Source: an uncultured bacterium (GTDB lineage: Bacteria; Actinomycetota; Coriobacteriia; Coriobacteriales; Coriobacteriaceae). From it: 20,552 nt of DNA. The translations under genes and the position numbers were made by a program. Below are positions 10,559-18,384 of this stretch, piece by piece. The DNA is taken from assembly GCA_905215095.1 (NCBI GenBank), contig CAJMOL010000003.1:1-20552 (forward strand), written 5' to 3'. A model generated the notes under the pieces. That model did no database searches, was not told the DNA's origin, and saw only the letters and a list, made by a program, of their open reading frames with translations. How positions within the stretch are numbered: position 1 is the first letter of the stretch; each line of letters opens with the position of its first letter.

Positions 10559-10885
10559 CTAGGCGTTCTTGGTTGCAGTGCACTCATACAGGCAGATCAG
10601 CTCCTGCACGAGCTCCTGAGCAAGCATGGAGCACATGAGGTGGTCCTGAGCATGGACCAGCAACACATCCACCGACAGATGCTCGCCCGCTGCCTCAGTC
10701 GAAAGCAGCTGCGTTTGGATGTGGTGAGCCTTGATTCCCGCATCCTTTGACTGCTTCATGAGTTTGGCGGCGGCGTCAAAATCCCCCGCTTTTGCCTTTT
10801 CAAGGGCTTCGAAGGCAAGGCTGCGTGCCTCTCCCGCTGCAGCGACCAGCTGAAACGAAACCATCTCGGTTCCCTGATCGTCCAT
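10559..10885 (-). CDS. PTS lactose/cellobiose-family EIIA
   Basis: This 108-residue all-helical protein is a full-length lactose/cellobiose EIIA. VHAQDHLM places H78, the phospho-histidine, and D81, which in the lactococcal homologue binds the trimer-centre metal; the numbering matches that protein exactly. It accepts phosphate from HPr and passes it to EIIB. ATG 10883-10885 follows GAGAGGAG. It is first in the EIIA-EIIB-EIIC-GH1 operon. The 119 bp before it (10886-11004) separate it from the PRD regulator and should carry the operon promoter, but I see no clean -35/-10; a GAATATTC palindrome lies near 10922-10929. Confidence 0.95.
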   Translation of the reverse strand: MDDQGTEMVSFQLVAAAGEARSLAFEALEKAKAGDFDAAAKLMKQSKDAGIKAHHIQTQLLSTEAAGEHLSVDVLLVHAQDHLMCSMLAQELVQELICLYECTATKNA

Positions 10886-11004
10886 AACGGTCTCCTCTCC
10901 CGTGATGTTTGGTTTGTACTTGAATATTCGAAACGCCTATCTCCCGCCCGCAATCCTCGAGGTTTATTGCAGGTAGACAGACAGGGTTATCGACAAAAGA
11001 AGTC

Positions 11005-12900
11005 TTAAGCCGTATGCGCTTGCACAAGCGCCATCAGCTCATGCCAGGACCGGCGCTCGCGTAGGCGCTCGACCCCCTGGCGGTCCATAAAGATCTCGGC
11101 GAGCAGTGAGCTCAAGATCCGCGCCTCATCGCCGCCCGACCGGGCAAACGACACCATAAAGACGATATCGACCTCATGGCCGTATTCGTCCCAAAGAATG
11201 GGGTGTTCGAGCAGGCCCACGGTAACAAAGGCCTCGGCGCTCAAGGGATGCATCCCATGGGGCATGGCTACCCCATTGCCAAACGAGGTGGCACTCGCGC
11301 TCTCGCGCTCGGCGACCTCTTGGGCAAACTGGGCATCGACACGGCCGCTCTCGACGGCGCGCTCGGAGAGATATCGGAGAACGGCCTGCTTCGACGACGC
11401 CTCAACGCGGTTGAAGAACAGGGCACGGCTAAAGAAAGAGCTTACGGAGTCCGATTGCGCAGTGTCGTCGCTCAGCACCTTGCGGATAGCGTTGACATCG
11501 CTCGTCTCCAAGAAGAAATCGGCCTCGCGGACGGGCACGGGCAACTTGACGTTGAGCGGCACCGTTGTGAACACGTAGTCGATGTGCGAAAAATCGAACG
11601 TTCCCACGCGGGCGACATCGCATGTCTCAATCGAATCGATATACATGCCAAACTGCTTGCGGTACTGGTGCTCGAGCATACGGGCGCTTCCCGCTCCCGA
11701 GGCGCACACGATCAGGATGCGCTTGCGACGCGGCTGGTCGGCTTGCTGCTCGAGGGCCAGGGCAAATGCCATGGCGATGTAGCCGAGCTCTTCATCAGAG
11801 GGCTGGCTGCCAAAATGGCGCTCGAGTACCTGCGAGGTGCCAGCTGCCATCGAATAGGCCAACGGAAACCTCGTCTTGATATCGGGCAGCATGGGGTTAT
11901 CCATATGCATGTGATATTCAAGGCGATAGCCCAGAGGGCCGATATGCCGAGCAAGGTTCATGCGAAGTTCAAGATCGCCGCTAAAGTCAAACCTAAACTC
12001 ATCGTTGACCGCACGTACCATCTCGGAAGCAATCTCCCACATCTCGTCCGAGATAACGGCAGAGCCCTTCTCGGGCACGCCCGTGCCCCTGCCGAGCAAA
12101 TGGATTGCGATAAAGGCAACCTCTTCTCGGGGCATGCTCACGCCCAGGGCATCCTTGATGTTTGCGGCAATCTGGAAAGCCGCGGCGTATTCGCGCGTTC
12201 CCTCCAGTTTTTGAACGTCCGATTCTGCAGCTGGGACATAGCAGCCCTGCTCGATGCGGCCAAGAGCAATGTAAAGATGCATGATGAGATTGCGGGATGC
12301 CAGCGAGCTCACCGTGACGGGCGAGGCCGTCAGGGCATCGTCCACACATGCGGCGATGGCCCGCAGGCGCTCGGCGAGCTTTGCATCGTCGGTGTCGGGC
12401 AACACGGGCCTCACCAGCGAGGCCAGGCACAGGCGCCGTTGCGACTCCCCGCCCGCAACGCGGATTCCGTAGCGTGGGCGCTTTTCGAGCGTTAAGTCAA
12501 ATTGGGCGAGTTTCTGCTCTACCAGACGCATGTCATTGGACAGAGTTCGCGCCGAAACGTAGAGTAAATCCGCATACTCCTCAATCGTCACCCACTGGGA
12601 CCGCATGAGGAGGTCGTTAAGAAGGAAGGACACACGGCCGTCGCGCGTATCAGGAATGCCCGGATGGGCCAGAGCCGCACCGTCTAGCAAGCGAGCAAGC
12701 TCATCTGCATGTGCAACATCGATACGATATTGCCCTTTGCTGCCAACGATGCGTGCAACCCCCGCAAGATTGTCGTTTGCGCGATGGATATAGTTTCTCA
12801 CGGCGCGCTCGCTTACCTCGAGACGCTTGGCAAGCACCGCGACAGCGACAGGCTGAGCGTCCTCGATCATATTTACAAGCTGCTTGACGCGAGCATCCAT
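11005..12900 (-). CDS. LicR/MtlR-type PRD transcriptional activator
   Basis: The 631-residue protein has the full activator layout: an N-terminal helix-turn-helix (about 15-60), a second winged-helix region (about 95-150), PRD1 (about 180-275, H208 and H267), PRD2 (about 290-390, H319), an EIIB-like domain with C399 in ILIVCASGAGSA, and an EIIA-like domain (about 485-630) with H548 in GVAMPHG. Such proteins are tuned by PTS phosphorylation and activate sugar operons. PRD2 is odd: the second conserved histidine position, usually YIAMHF, reads YIAMAF with A378. ATG 12898-12900 follows AGGAGGAG. The PTS/GH1 genes begin 119 bp downstream on the same strand and are its likely target. The domain order is clear; the phosphorylation logic is inferred. 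Confidence 0.92.
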   Translation of the reverse strand: MDARVKQLVNMIEDAQPVAVAVLAKRLEVSERAVRNYIHRANDNLAGVARIVGSKGQYRIDVAHADELARLLDGAALAHPGIPDTRDGRVSFLLNDLLMRSQWVTIEEYADLLYVSARTLSNDMRLVEQKLAQFDLTLEKRPRYGIRVAGGESQRRLCLASLVRPVLPDTDDAKLAERLRAIAACVDDALTASPVTVSSLASRNLIMHLYIALGRIEQGCYVPAAESDVQKLEGTREYAAAFQIAANIKDALGVSMPREEVAFIAIHLLGRGTGVPEKGSAVISDEMWEIASEMVRAVNDEFRFDFSGDLELRMNLARHIGPLGYRLEYHMHMDNPMLPDIKTRFPLAYSMAAGTSQVLERHFGSQPSDEELGYIAMAFALALEQQADQPRRKRILIVCASGAGSARMLEHQYRKQFGMYIDSIETCDVARVGTFDFSHIDYVFTTVPLNVKLPVPVREADFFLETSDVNAIRKVLSDDTAQSDSVSSFFSRALFFNRVEASSKQAVLRYLSERAVESGRVDAQFAQEVAERESASATSFGNGVAMPHGMHPLSAEAFVTVGLLEHPILWDEYGHEVDIVFMVSFARSGGDEARILSSLLAEIFMDRQGVERLRERRSWHELMALVQAHTA

Positions 12901-12962
12901 GTCCTCCTCCTTTCCCTGCGTCTAGTCTAACGCGGTAAAGAATGACACTCCACGTCGCTCTC

Positions 12963-12980
12963 GTTCCGCCAACGCGGAAC
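12963..12980 (-). promoter_or_regulatory. Hairpin or operator in the leader of the PRD regulator
   Basis: A perfect 7-bp inverted repeat with a 4-nt loop lies about 63 bp upstream of the regulator start and downstream of a possible TATAAG -10. It could be an autoregulatory operator or an RNA hairpin. No T-tract follows. Confidence 0.3.
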
Positions 12981-13065
12981 AGGTTGCGGGGAGTCCAGCT
13001 GAACTTATAGGGGGCACGGAGAGAGGGCCCGAAAGCAATGCGTCGGTGTGAGATGCGCTTTCCGC

Positions 13066-13146
13066 AGTCATTGGGGACAGATTTAAATTAGTAGTCATTG
13101 AGGACGTTCTTGTTTGACTAGTCGTTTAAGAACGTCCCCAATGACT
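13066..13146. repeat. GTCATTGGGGAC-type intergenic repeat, copy 2
   Basis: AGTCATTGGGGAC (13066-13078) and GTCCCCAATGACT (13134-13146) are perfect 13-bp inverted arms. Inside, GGACGTTCTT (13102-13111) pairs with AAGAACGTCC (13128-13137). AGTCATTGAGGAC (13093-13105) repeats the left arm directly with one change. This layered layout is like REP/BIME or small MITE elements. No transposase is present in the window. Confidence 0.65.
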
Positions 13147-13174
13147 ACCCACCCATCGGGGACCAGGTGAATAG

Positions 13175-13208
13175 CAAAAGTCCCGCAGTCGGAGCGGACC
13201 GCGGGACT
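13175..13208 (-). terminator. Rho-independent terminator of the arc operon
   Basis: AGTCCCGCAGTC (13179-13190) pairs with GACCGCGGGACT (13197-13208) through a 6-nt loop with one wobble on the RNA, followed on the minus strand by TTTT. It lies about 65 nt past the arcC stop. Confidence 0.9.
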
Positions 13209-13225
13209 CATGAAGAGAGGCTAGT

Positions 13226-13253
13226 TTGTGGGCGCCTTGCCTGGCGCCCACAA
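13226..13253 (-). terminator. Second hairpin directly after arcC
   Basis: TTGTGGGCGCC (13226-13236) pairs perfectly with GGCGCCCACAA (13243-13253) around a 6-nt loop. It has no U-tract, so it may protect the 3' end or assist the terminator just downstream. Confidence 0.6.
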
Positions 13254-13273
13254 GAGAGGCAATGGAGTAGAGG

Positions 13274-14236
13274 TTACTCGTGGATGCGGGTACCGGAGAG
13301 GCCGGCCATGGTCTCGGCGGCCTTGTCCAGGGCGCCGATGATGCAGGTGCGGCCCTTGCGGGAACGGGCGAACTTGATGGCGGCGCGGACCTTGGGCTCC
13401 ATGGAACCCTTGCCGAACTGGCCCTCGTCGGCCAGGCGCTCGGCCTCGTCGGCGGTGATGTCCTCGAGCTCCTCCTGGTTGGGCTTGCCGAAGTTGATGG
13501 CGACATGCTCAACGGCGGTCAGCAGGAACAGGACGTCGGCGTCGCAGTCCTCGGCCAGCAGCTCGCCGCCCAGGTCCTTGTCGATGACGGCGGGAACGCC
13601 CTTGTAGCAGCCCTTGTTCTCGTAGTCGCGGACGACGGGGATGCCGCCGCCACCGCAGGCGATGACGATGAACTCGTTGTCGAGCAGGTTGAGGATGGAG
13701 TCGGCCTCGACGATCTTCTTGGGATCGGGGGAGGCGACGACGCGACGCCAGCCGCGGCCGGAATCCTCGACGAAGACCTTGGAGGGGTCCTCGGCCATGA
13801 ACTCCTTGGCCTGCTCCTCGGTATAGAAGGGGCCGATCGGCTTGGTCGGGTTCTTGAACGCGGGATCGTCCGGGTCGCACTCGATCTGGGTGACGACGGT
13901 TGCGGCGTGCCAACGCTTATAGCGCTTGTGCATCTCGCGGCCGATGCCCTGCTGCAGGTGATAGCCGATGTAGCCCTGGGACATGGCGCCGCACTCGGGC
14001 AGCGGCATCTCGGGGGTGCCGATGGCGTCGTGGGCGGCGGCGAAGGCGTTCTGGATCATGCCGACCTGCGGGCCGTTGCCGTGGGTGATGATGATCTCGT
14101 TGCCCTGCTCGATCAGGCCGAGAAGGGCGTGGGCGGTGTTGCTCACGGCCTCGATCTGCTCAACGGGGTTGTTGCCGAGGGCGTTGCCGCCAAGGGCGAC
14201 GACGATACGATCGGGCTTGCCGTAGGGTTTGGACAT
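13274..14236 (-). CDS. arcC: Carbamate kinase
   Basis: The 320-residue enzyme transfers phosphate from carbamoyl phosphate to ADP, giving ATP, CO2 and ammonia: the energy-yielding step of the arginine deiminase pathway. The amino-acid kinase fold is clear: VALGGNALG (13-21), THGNGPQVG (51-59), CDPDDPAF (119-126), ACGGGGIPV (192-200), IDKDL (217-221) and TAVEHVAINFG near the nucleotide site. ATG 14234-14236 follows AAGGAGG. It lies 10 bp downstream of arcB and is last in the operon. Its codons end almost only in G or C, clearly more so than arcB, arcA and arcD, so it may be expressed more strongly or have a different history. The tail and downstream region occur again at the right edge of the window, so a second copy exists nearby. 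Confidence 0.97.
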   Translation of the reverse strand: MSKPYGKPDRIVVALGGNALGNNPVEQIEAVSNTAHALLGLIEQGNEIIITHGNGPQVGMIQNAFAAAHDAIGTPEMPLPECGAMSQGYIGYHLQQGIGREMHKRYKRWHAATVVTQIECDPDDPAFKNPTKPIGPFYTEEQAKEFMAEDPSKVFVEDSGRGWRRVVASPDPKKIVEADSILNLLDNEFIVIACGGGGIPVVRDYENKGCYKGVPAVIDKDLGGELLAEDCDADVLFLLTAVEHVAINFGKPNQEELEDITADEAERLADEGQFGKGSMEPKVRAAIKFARSRKGRTCIIGALDKAAETMAGLSGTRIHE

Positions 14237-14246
14237 GCGTGCCTCC

Positions 14247-15254
14247 TTATCGAAGAGTAGCGTACATCACGGCTTTAATGGTATGCATGCGGTTCTCTGC
14301 CTCTTGGAAAACGCGAGACTTATCGGACTCGAAGACCTCGTCGGTGACCTCCATCTCGGTTACGCCAAACTTCTCCGCGATTTCCGCTCCGATGGTGGTC
14401 TTGGTATCGTGGAAGCTCGGGAGACAATGCATGAAGATAGCGTTGGGGTTTGCCTTCGCCATGACCTCCGAGGTTACGCGGTACGGGGAGAGCAGCTTGA
14501 TACGGCTCTTCCAGAGCTCCTCAGCCTGGCCCATGCCAACCCAGACATCGGTGTAAATAACATCGGCATCCTTTACGCCTTCATCAATGTTGTCAGTAAG
14601 CTGAATGGTGCAGCCATTTTCCTCGGCGATCTTCTGGCAAGTCTCAAGCAGCTCGGGATCAAAGTGGGTAGCGCCCTCAACGTCGCCTTTCGGACCACAA
14701 GAGCAGAAGTTGATGCCGAGCTTGGCGCAGATCACCATGAGGGAATCGCTTACATTGCCCTGCTCCTTGCCGAGATAGGTCAGCTTGAGGCCACGCGTGT
14801 CGCCGAATTCCTCGCGCATCGTAAGGATGTCCGCCAAAGCCTGGGTCGGGTGATACTCATTGGTGAGACCATTCCACACGGGAACGCCGGCTTTATCGGC
14901 AAGCTCCTCAACAATGGACTGGTCAGAGCCACGGTACTCGATACCGTCGTACATGCGACCAAGCACGCGGGCGGTATCCTCAATGGACTCCTTTTTGCCC
15001 ATCTGCGACGAACCGGGATCAAGGTAGGTTACACCTAAGCCAAGATCCATGCCGCCCACCTCGAAGGCGCAGCGCGTACGCGTCGAAGTCTTTTCAAACA
15101 GCAGAACGATGTTCTTGCCCTCAAGATAACGATGGGGGGCGCCCATGCGCTTGAGATTCTTAAAGTCCTTCGAAAGCTCGAGCATATACTCGATCTCCTC
15201 GGTAGTGAAATCAAGCAGGGTCAGAAAATTACGACCAGAAAGATTCAGTGCCAT
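14247..15254 (-). CDS. arcB: Ornithine carbamoyltransferase, catabolic
   Basis: The 335-residue protein has the full OTC pattern: carbamoyl-phosphate loop STRTR (57-61), HPTQ (135-138) and the ornithine-site HCLPS (276-280, C277). In this pathway it runs in reverse, splitting citrulline with phosphate into ornithine and carbamoyl phosphate, which ArcC then uses to make ATP. The placement between arcA and arcC makes the catabolic role far more likely than arginine synthesis, though the sequence alone would not separate them. ATG 15252-15254 follows AAAGGA. It lies 85 bp downstream of arcA; that gap contains an imperfect GC-rich hairpin (15289-15320). Confidence 0.96.
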   Translation of the reverse strand: MALNLSGRNFLTLLDFTTEEIEYMLELSKDFKNLKRMGAPHRYLEGKNIVLLFEKTSTRTRCAFEVGGMDLGLGVTYLDPGSSQMGKKESIEDTARVLGRMYDGIEYRGSDQSIVEELADKAGVPVWNGLTNEYHPTQALADILTMREEFGDTRGLKLTYLGKEQGNVSDSLMVICAKLGINFCSCGPKGDVEGATHFDPELLETCQKIAEENGCTIQLTDNIDEGVKDADVIYTDVWVGMGQAEELWKSRIKLLSPYRVTSEVMAKANPNAIFMHCLPSFHDTKTTIGAEIAEKFGVTEMEVTDEVFESDKSRVFQEAENRMHTIKAVMYATLR

Positions 15255-15288
15255 GATAGGTTCCTTTCATTATTAACCTAATTGATGA

Positions 15289-15320
15289 GTGCGCGGCGCG
15301 CGAAGAACGCGCATCCGCAC
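15289..15320 (-). repeat. GC-rich intercistronic hairpin between arcA and arcB
   Basis: GTGCG (15289-15293) pairs with CGCAC (15316-15320) and GCGCG (15296-15300) with CGCGC (15308-15312), separated by a small internal loop. There is no U-tract; it may tune arcA versus arcB mRNA stability. Confidence 0.4.
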
Positions 15321-15339
15321 ATCTCGGACCAGAACGGAA

Positions 15340-16584
15340 TTAAATCTCTTCGCGCCAGAACGGCATGGTCATGCAGCGCGGGCCACCACGGCCACGAGAC
15401 AGCTCTTCGGAAGGAGCAACCAGCAGCTCAACGCCCGCCTTATAAAGCGCATCATTGGTAACAACGTTGCGCTCATAGACGCACACCTTACCCGGCGCAA
15501 CAGCAAGCGTGTTGGAACCATCGTTCCACTGCTCACGGGATGCCTCGATCGGATCGCCGGCACCGCATTCGATCATCGTGATATGGTCGATACCGGTTGC
15601 CATTTCAAGAATCTGCTGAATCGTTCCCTCGATCTCCTCGATAAAGACCTCGCCATCCGAATCGCCCTTGGTGAGTCGATAGGCACGAAGCGTCTCGTAG
15701 ATACCGGGGTAGACGGTAAACTTATCGTAATCAACCTGAGTGCAAACCGTATCAAGATGCATATAGGCATAGCCGTGGGGGATCTTGATGGCAAATACCT
15801 GCTCGATCTCGGACTCTCCCGTGCCCCAGAACAGATTCTTGGCAAGCTGGTCGATGGCTGCGGTCTGGGTACGCTCGGAAATACCGATTGCAAGCGTGGT
15901 GGCGTTAATATTCAGAACGTCGCCGCCTTCGATATGCCAATCGCTATTGTGGTCGTACCAAAGCGGAGCCCCAGCATAATCAGGATGGTGGCGCATGATC
16001 GTCTCATAGAATACGACCTCACGGTTGCGCTGATGCCAGTACATGCGGTTCATCATCGCACCCTTGCCGACCACAGCGATCGGATCACGCGAGAAATAGG
16101 AGGCGGGCATCGGGAACAAGACCATTTCGTCGGGCTTCAGCTCGTCGCTATCCATGCTCGCAAGGGAACCGCTCACATGCGGAATCTCGAGATCGCGTAC
16201 GTAGAGGCCGCCCATAGCGGTAAGAACAAACTCTTTGTTGTCCTTGATGGAGTCGAGCTTCTCCACGACTGCCTGACGAAGCGCCAGGTTCTCGATCTTG
16301 GCCTCGGGAACGAACTTGCTCATAAACTCGGCACGAGAACCCTCAACCTGATCGAAAGTCTCGGCAAGCAAGTCCTCCATATAAACGACCTCGGCGCCAG
16401 CACCGCGAAGAAGATTAGTAAACTCGTCATGCTCTCGCTGAGCATACTCGAGATAAAACGCGTCATGAATCCAGGCGCGCTCAAAATCCTCCGCCTTCAT
16501 GTTTACCAAGTCCAAGCCCGGTCGGTGCACGCATACCTTCTTGAGGGCACCAATTTCGCTATGAACGTTCAGACCTTTGCTCAT
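15340..16584 (-). CDS. arcA: Arginine deiminase
   Basis: The 414-residue enzyme hydrolyses L-arginine to citrulline and ammonia in the cytosol. The catalytic residues of the guanidino-modifying fold are all present: D167 in FSRDP, E219 in HIEGGD, H276 and D278 in MHLDT, and nucleophile C404 in RGRGGPRCMTMP. The loop before the substrate Asp reads PMPASYFSRDP; family members I recall have Asn at the Ala position. Two adjacent ATGs exist; 16582-16584 has the better spacing from AAAGGA, the other (16585-16587) adds one Met. It lies 64 bp downstream of arcD and 85 bp upstream of arcB. A second, diverged ADI is encoded divergently at 18385-19632. Confidence 0.97.
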   Translation of the reverse strand: MSKGLNVHSEIGALKKVCVHRPGLDLVNMKAEDFERAWIHDAFYLEYAQREHDEFTNLLRGAGAEVVYMEDLLAETFDQVEGSRAEFMSKFVPEAKIENLALRQAVVEKLDSIKDNKEFVLTAMGGLYVRDLEIPHVSGSLASMDSDELKPDEMVLFPMPASYFSRDPIAVVGKGAMMNRMYWHQRNREVVFYETIMRHHPDYAGAPLWYDHNSDWHIEGGDVLNINATTLAIGISERTQTAAIDQLAKNLFWGTGESEIEQVFAIKIPHGYAYMHLDTVCTQVDYDKFTVYPGIYETLRAYRLTKGDSDGEVFIEEIEGTIQQILEMATGIDHITMIECGAGDPIEASREQWNDGSNTLAVAPGKVCVYERNVVTNDALYKAGVELLVAPSEELSRGRGGPRCMTMPFWREEI

Positions 16585-16651
16585 CATCGTTCCTTTCTGG
16601 ATTAGAGCTCAATTGTTATTGCAATGGCTTACAAAGTTGTCGTTTCGTTTG

Positions 16652-18088
16652 CTAGACAATCGGAAGCAGACCGGATACCGCGGTAAATACGAGACAGACC
16701 GCACTGACCACAAGGAAGAACTTCCAGGAAACTCGCCACCACTGGCCAAGAGAGATCTTGCAAACACCAAGACCGGCGACAAGCATTGCGCTGGTGGGGG
16801 AAATCAGCGACATCGCTGCAGATCCCATCGAAAGGCCAGTAACCGCAGCTTCTGGATTTAGCCCCATGAGCTCAACCAGAGGCCCAAAGATGGGGATGGT
16901 GAGCGCCGCGATGCCCGAAGAGCTGGGAACCAGAATCGAAAGCAAGTTGTCAACGACATACAAAATGCTGGTAAAGAGAACAGGGGGGATTCCGGCAAGG
17001 CCAGTCGCAAGAGCGTTTAGGACCGTATCGATAATCAAGCCATCGTTGGCGATAACCAAAATGCCTCGAGCAAGACCGACCACGACCGCAGAGAAAACAA
17101 AGTCGCCCAAACCCTTAACAAACTCTGTAGCAATCTCCTTCTCGCTCATGCCCGATACGATGCCAGACAGGAGCGCCATAGCCATAAAGACTGCAGAGAT
17201 CTCGTTCATATACCAGCCCTGGGTGACAAGACCCCAGACAATGGCGACGATTCCAAGCACGAATACGATGATTACGGCCTTCTGGCGCCCGGTGAAATCG
17301 GCTTCGAGCAGCTCGTCATTTGATGCATGCTCTTTGCGCTTCTCGATATCATCAGCGTAAGCAATCGAGGACTCGGGGTTCTTCTTCACCCTTCGAGCGT
17401 ACAACACGACCCAGGCAATAGCGATGGCGGTCAGCACAACAAGGGCAACAACGCGAAGCCAGAGCTGGGGATTACCCTGGATATTCAGAATTCCCTGAGC
17501 AATCAAAACATTGAAGGGGTTGACCGTCGATGCGATATAGCCAATACGGGCGCCAACGAACACGATCATAAAGGCCGTAATGGAGTCATATCCCATAGCC
17601 ATAACAATCGGCAGCAAGATGGCAAAAAATGGAAGGGTCTCCTCCGCCATGCCGAACGTGCTACCGCCCAGCGCAAAAACCGCCATCAAAATCGGAATAA
17701 TCAGGATGTCTTTACTCTTGAACTTCTTAACGATGCGCGCCACGCCGCTGGTGATAGCTCCAGTGGCAGTAATGACCTGAAAGGATCCGCCGACAATCAG
17801 AATAAAGGCAACGACCTCAACTGCCTGCTGAATTCCCACCGCAGGAGCCTCGAGCACATCGAACAGGCCTTGCTTCAGGTCAACCTCAGCGCCGTCTTCG
17901 TCCGCATAAACCTTTTCAACGGACTCATATGTTCCAGCAACAGTGACCTCGCGTCCGTTGAGCTCCTGCCTCTCAAACGAGCCGGAGGGAACGATCCACG
18001 TAAGAGCTGCGGTCAACACCATGAGAATGAAGATAATGGTGTAGACGTGCGGAATTCGTAGCCCACGTTTCTTTTGCACTTCGGCCAT
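16652..18088 (-). CDS. arcD: YfcC/DcuC-family arginine-ornithine antiporter (ArcD-type)
   Basis: The 478-residue membrane protein has about 12 hydrophobic helices, a short charged N-terminus (MAEVQKKRGLRIPH), an external loop at about 35-75 and a charged cytosolic loop at about 230-265. NPFNVLIAQ and LVPSSSGIAALTIPIF are typical of the YfcC branch, which in streptococci supplies the arginine-ornithine exchanger of the ADI pathway; the classic APC-type ArcD is unrelated. First place in an arcD-arcA-arcB-arcC operon strongly supports this role: uptake of arginine in exchange for ornithine costs no energy. ATG 18086-18088 follows AAAGGAGG. Substrate is inferred from context, since YfcC proteins have other substrates elsewhere. 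Confidence 0.88.
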   Translation of the reverse strand: MAEVQKKRGLRIPHVYTIIFILMVLTAALTWIVPSGSFERQELNGREVTVAGTYESVEKVYADEDGAEVDLKQGLFDVLEAPAVGIQQAVEVVAFILIVGGSFQVITATGAITSGVARIVKKFKSKDILIIPILMAVFALGGSTFGMAEETLPFFAILLPIVMAMGYDSITAFMIVFVGARIGYIASTVNPFNVLIAQGILNIQGNPQLWLRVVALVVLTAIAIAWVVLYARRVKKNPESSIAYADDIEKRKEHASNDELLEADFTGRQKAVIIVFVLGIVAIVWGLVTQGWYMNEISAVFMAMALLSGIVSGMSEKEIATEFVKGLGDFVFSAVVVGLARGILVIANDGLIIDTVLNALATGLAGIPPVLFTSILYVVDNLLSILVPSSSGIAALTIPIFGPLVELMGLNPEAAVTGLSMGSAAMSLISPTSAMLVAGLGVCKISLGQWWRVSWKFFLVVSAVCLVFTAVSGLLPIV

Positions 18089-18384
18089 TATGCCTCCTTT
18101 AGTTTGCAGGTTTTCGATACGAGCTTTTCGCCGGCAACCTTATTATTCGGTTTTCACGCCAGTTGACATTAGATATTTATGCGAATGGATAGTATTAAAA
18201 GACAGACGGGTTTTAGTTGATATATAAGCTCAATTATCGAACTAAATTGATATTTTTTATCAATTGGTGACTTTCAATCAAGAGCTTAAGCCGTCCACCG
18301 ATACCCACAACATACTCACTTAAACTTCTCCCAGCAGAACGATAATTGACATCAGTCGTCATCCGAATTAAAGCGAGCGTTCTA
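18089..18384. promoter_or_regulatory. AT-rich divergent control region between arcD and the second arcA
   Basis: This 296-bp gene-free region must drive both the arcDABC operon (minus) and the arcA paralogue (plus). It is clearly more AT-rich than its surroundings. TTGACA boxes occur on the plus strand at 18163-18168 and 18346-18351, both in the context TTGACATYAG, but neither has a good -10. The central feature is an inverted repeat at 18245-18265. TTGATA-like half-sites recur near 18217 and, inverted, at 18234-18239. No confident promoter can be placed. Confidence 0.6.
18245..18265. promoter_or_regulatory. Candidate operator, 8-bp perfect inverted repeat
   Basis: AATTGATA and TATCAATT flank a 5-bp T-rich centre. 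The core TTGAT/ATCAA resembles an FNR-type site, but the arms are 7 bp apart rather than 4, and it also only loosely resembles an ArgR box. It may be the site for the nearby XRE/S24 regulator or for a Crp/Fnr- or ArgR-family protein. Confidence 0.45.

Larger units (their letters stand above)
12901..13273. other. Gene-free region between PRD regulator and arcC
   Basis: These 373 bp contain no convincing gene. From left to right there are the regulator's leader, a 7-bp perfect hairpin GTTCCGC-CAAC-GCGGAAC (12963-12980), a possible minus-strand -10 TATAAG (13004-13009) without a clear -35, a REP-like repeat (13066-13146), and two hairpins belonging to the end of the arc operon (13175-13253). Confidence 0.6.
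13118..13329. repeat. 212-bp duplicated segment, copy A (arcC tail plus downstream)
   Basis: This segment matches 20341-20552 without gaps, with 8 differences in 212 positions by my count. It includes the last codons of arcC, two hairpins and half of the REP-like repeat. The match may extend past 20552, where the window ends. Confidence 0.95.

Noticed and set aside
13066..13146. CRISPR repeats or an insertion sequence
   Set aside because: There is no regular repeat-spacer array, no cas gene and no transposase; the arms fit a small palindromic intergenic element.
13280..14260. Plus-strand open frame of 326 codons opposite arcC
   Set aside because: Produced by the strong GC3 bias of arcC; low-complexity Gly/Asp/Leu/Val protein with no motif.
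18245..18265. Classical FNR box
   Set aside because: TTGAT and ATCAA are present, but 7 bp apart instead of 4, so a standard FNR site is not supported.
18346..18374. Promoter for the second ADI: TTGACA, 17 bp, TAAAGC
   Set aside because: The -35 is perfect but the -10 is poor, and transcription would begin only a few bases before the ATG, leaving no room for a ribosome site. Noted only within the control region.
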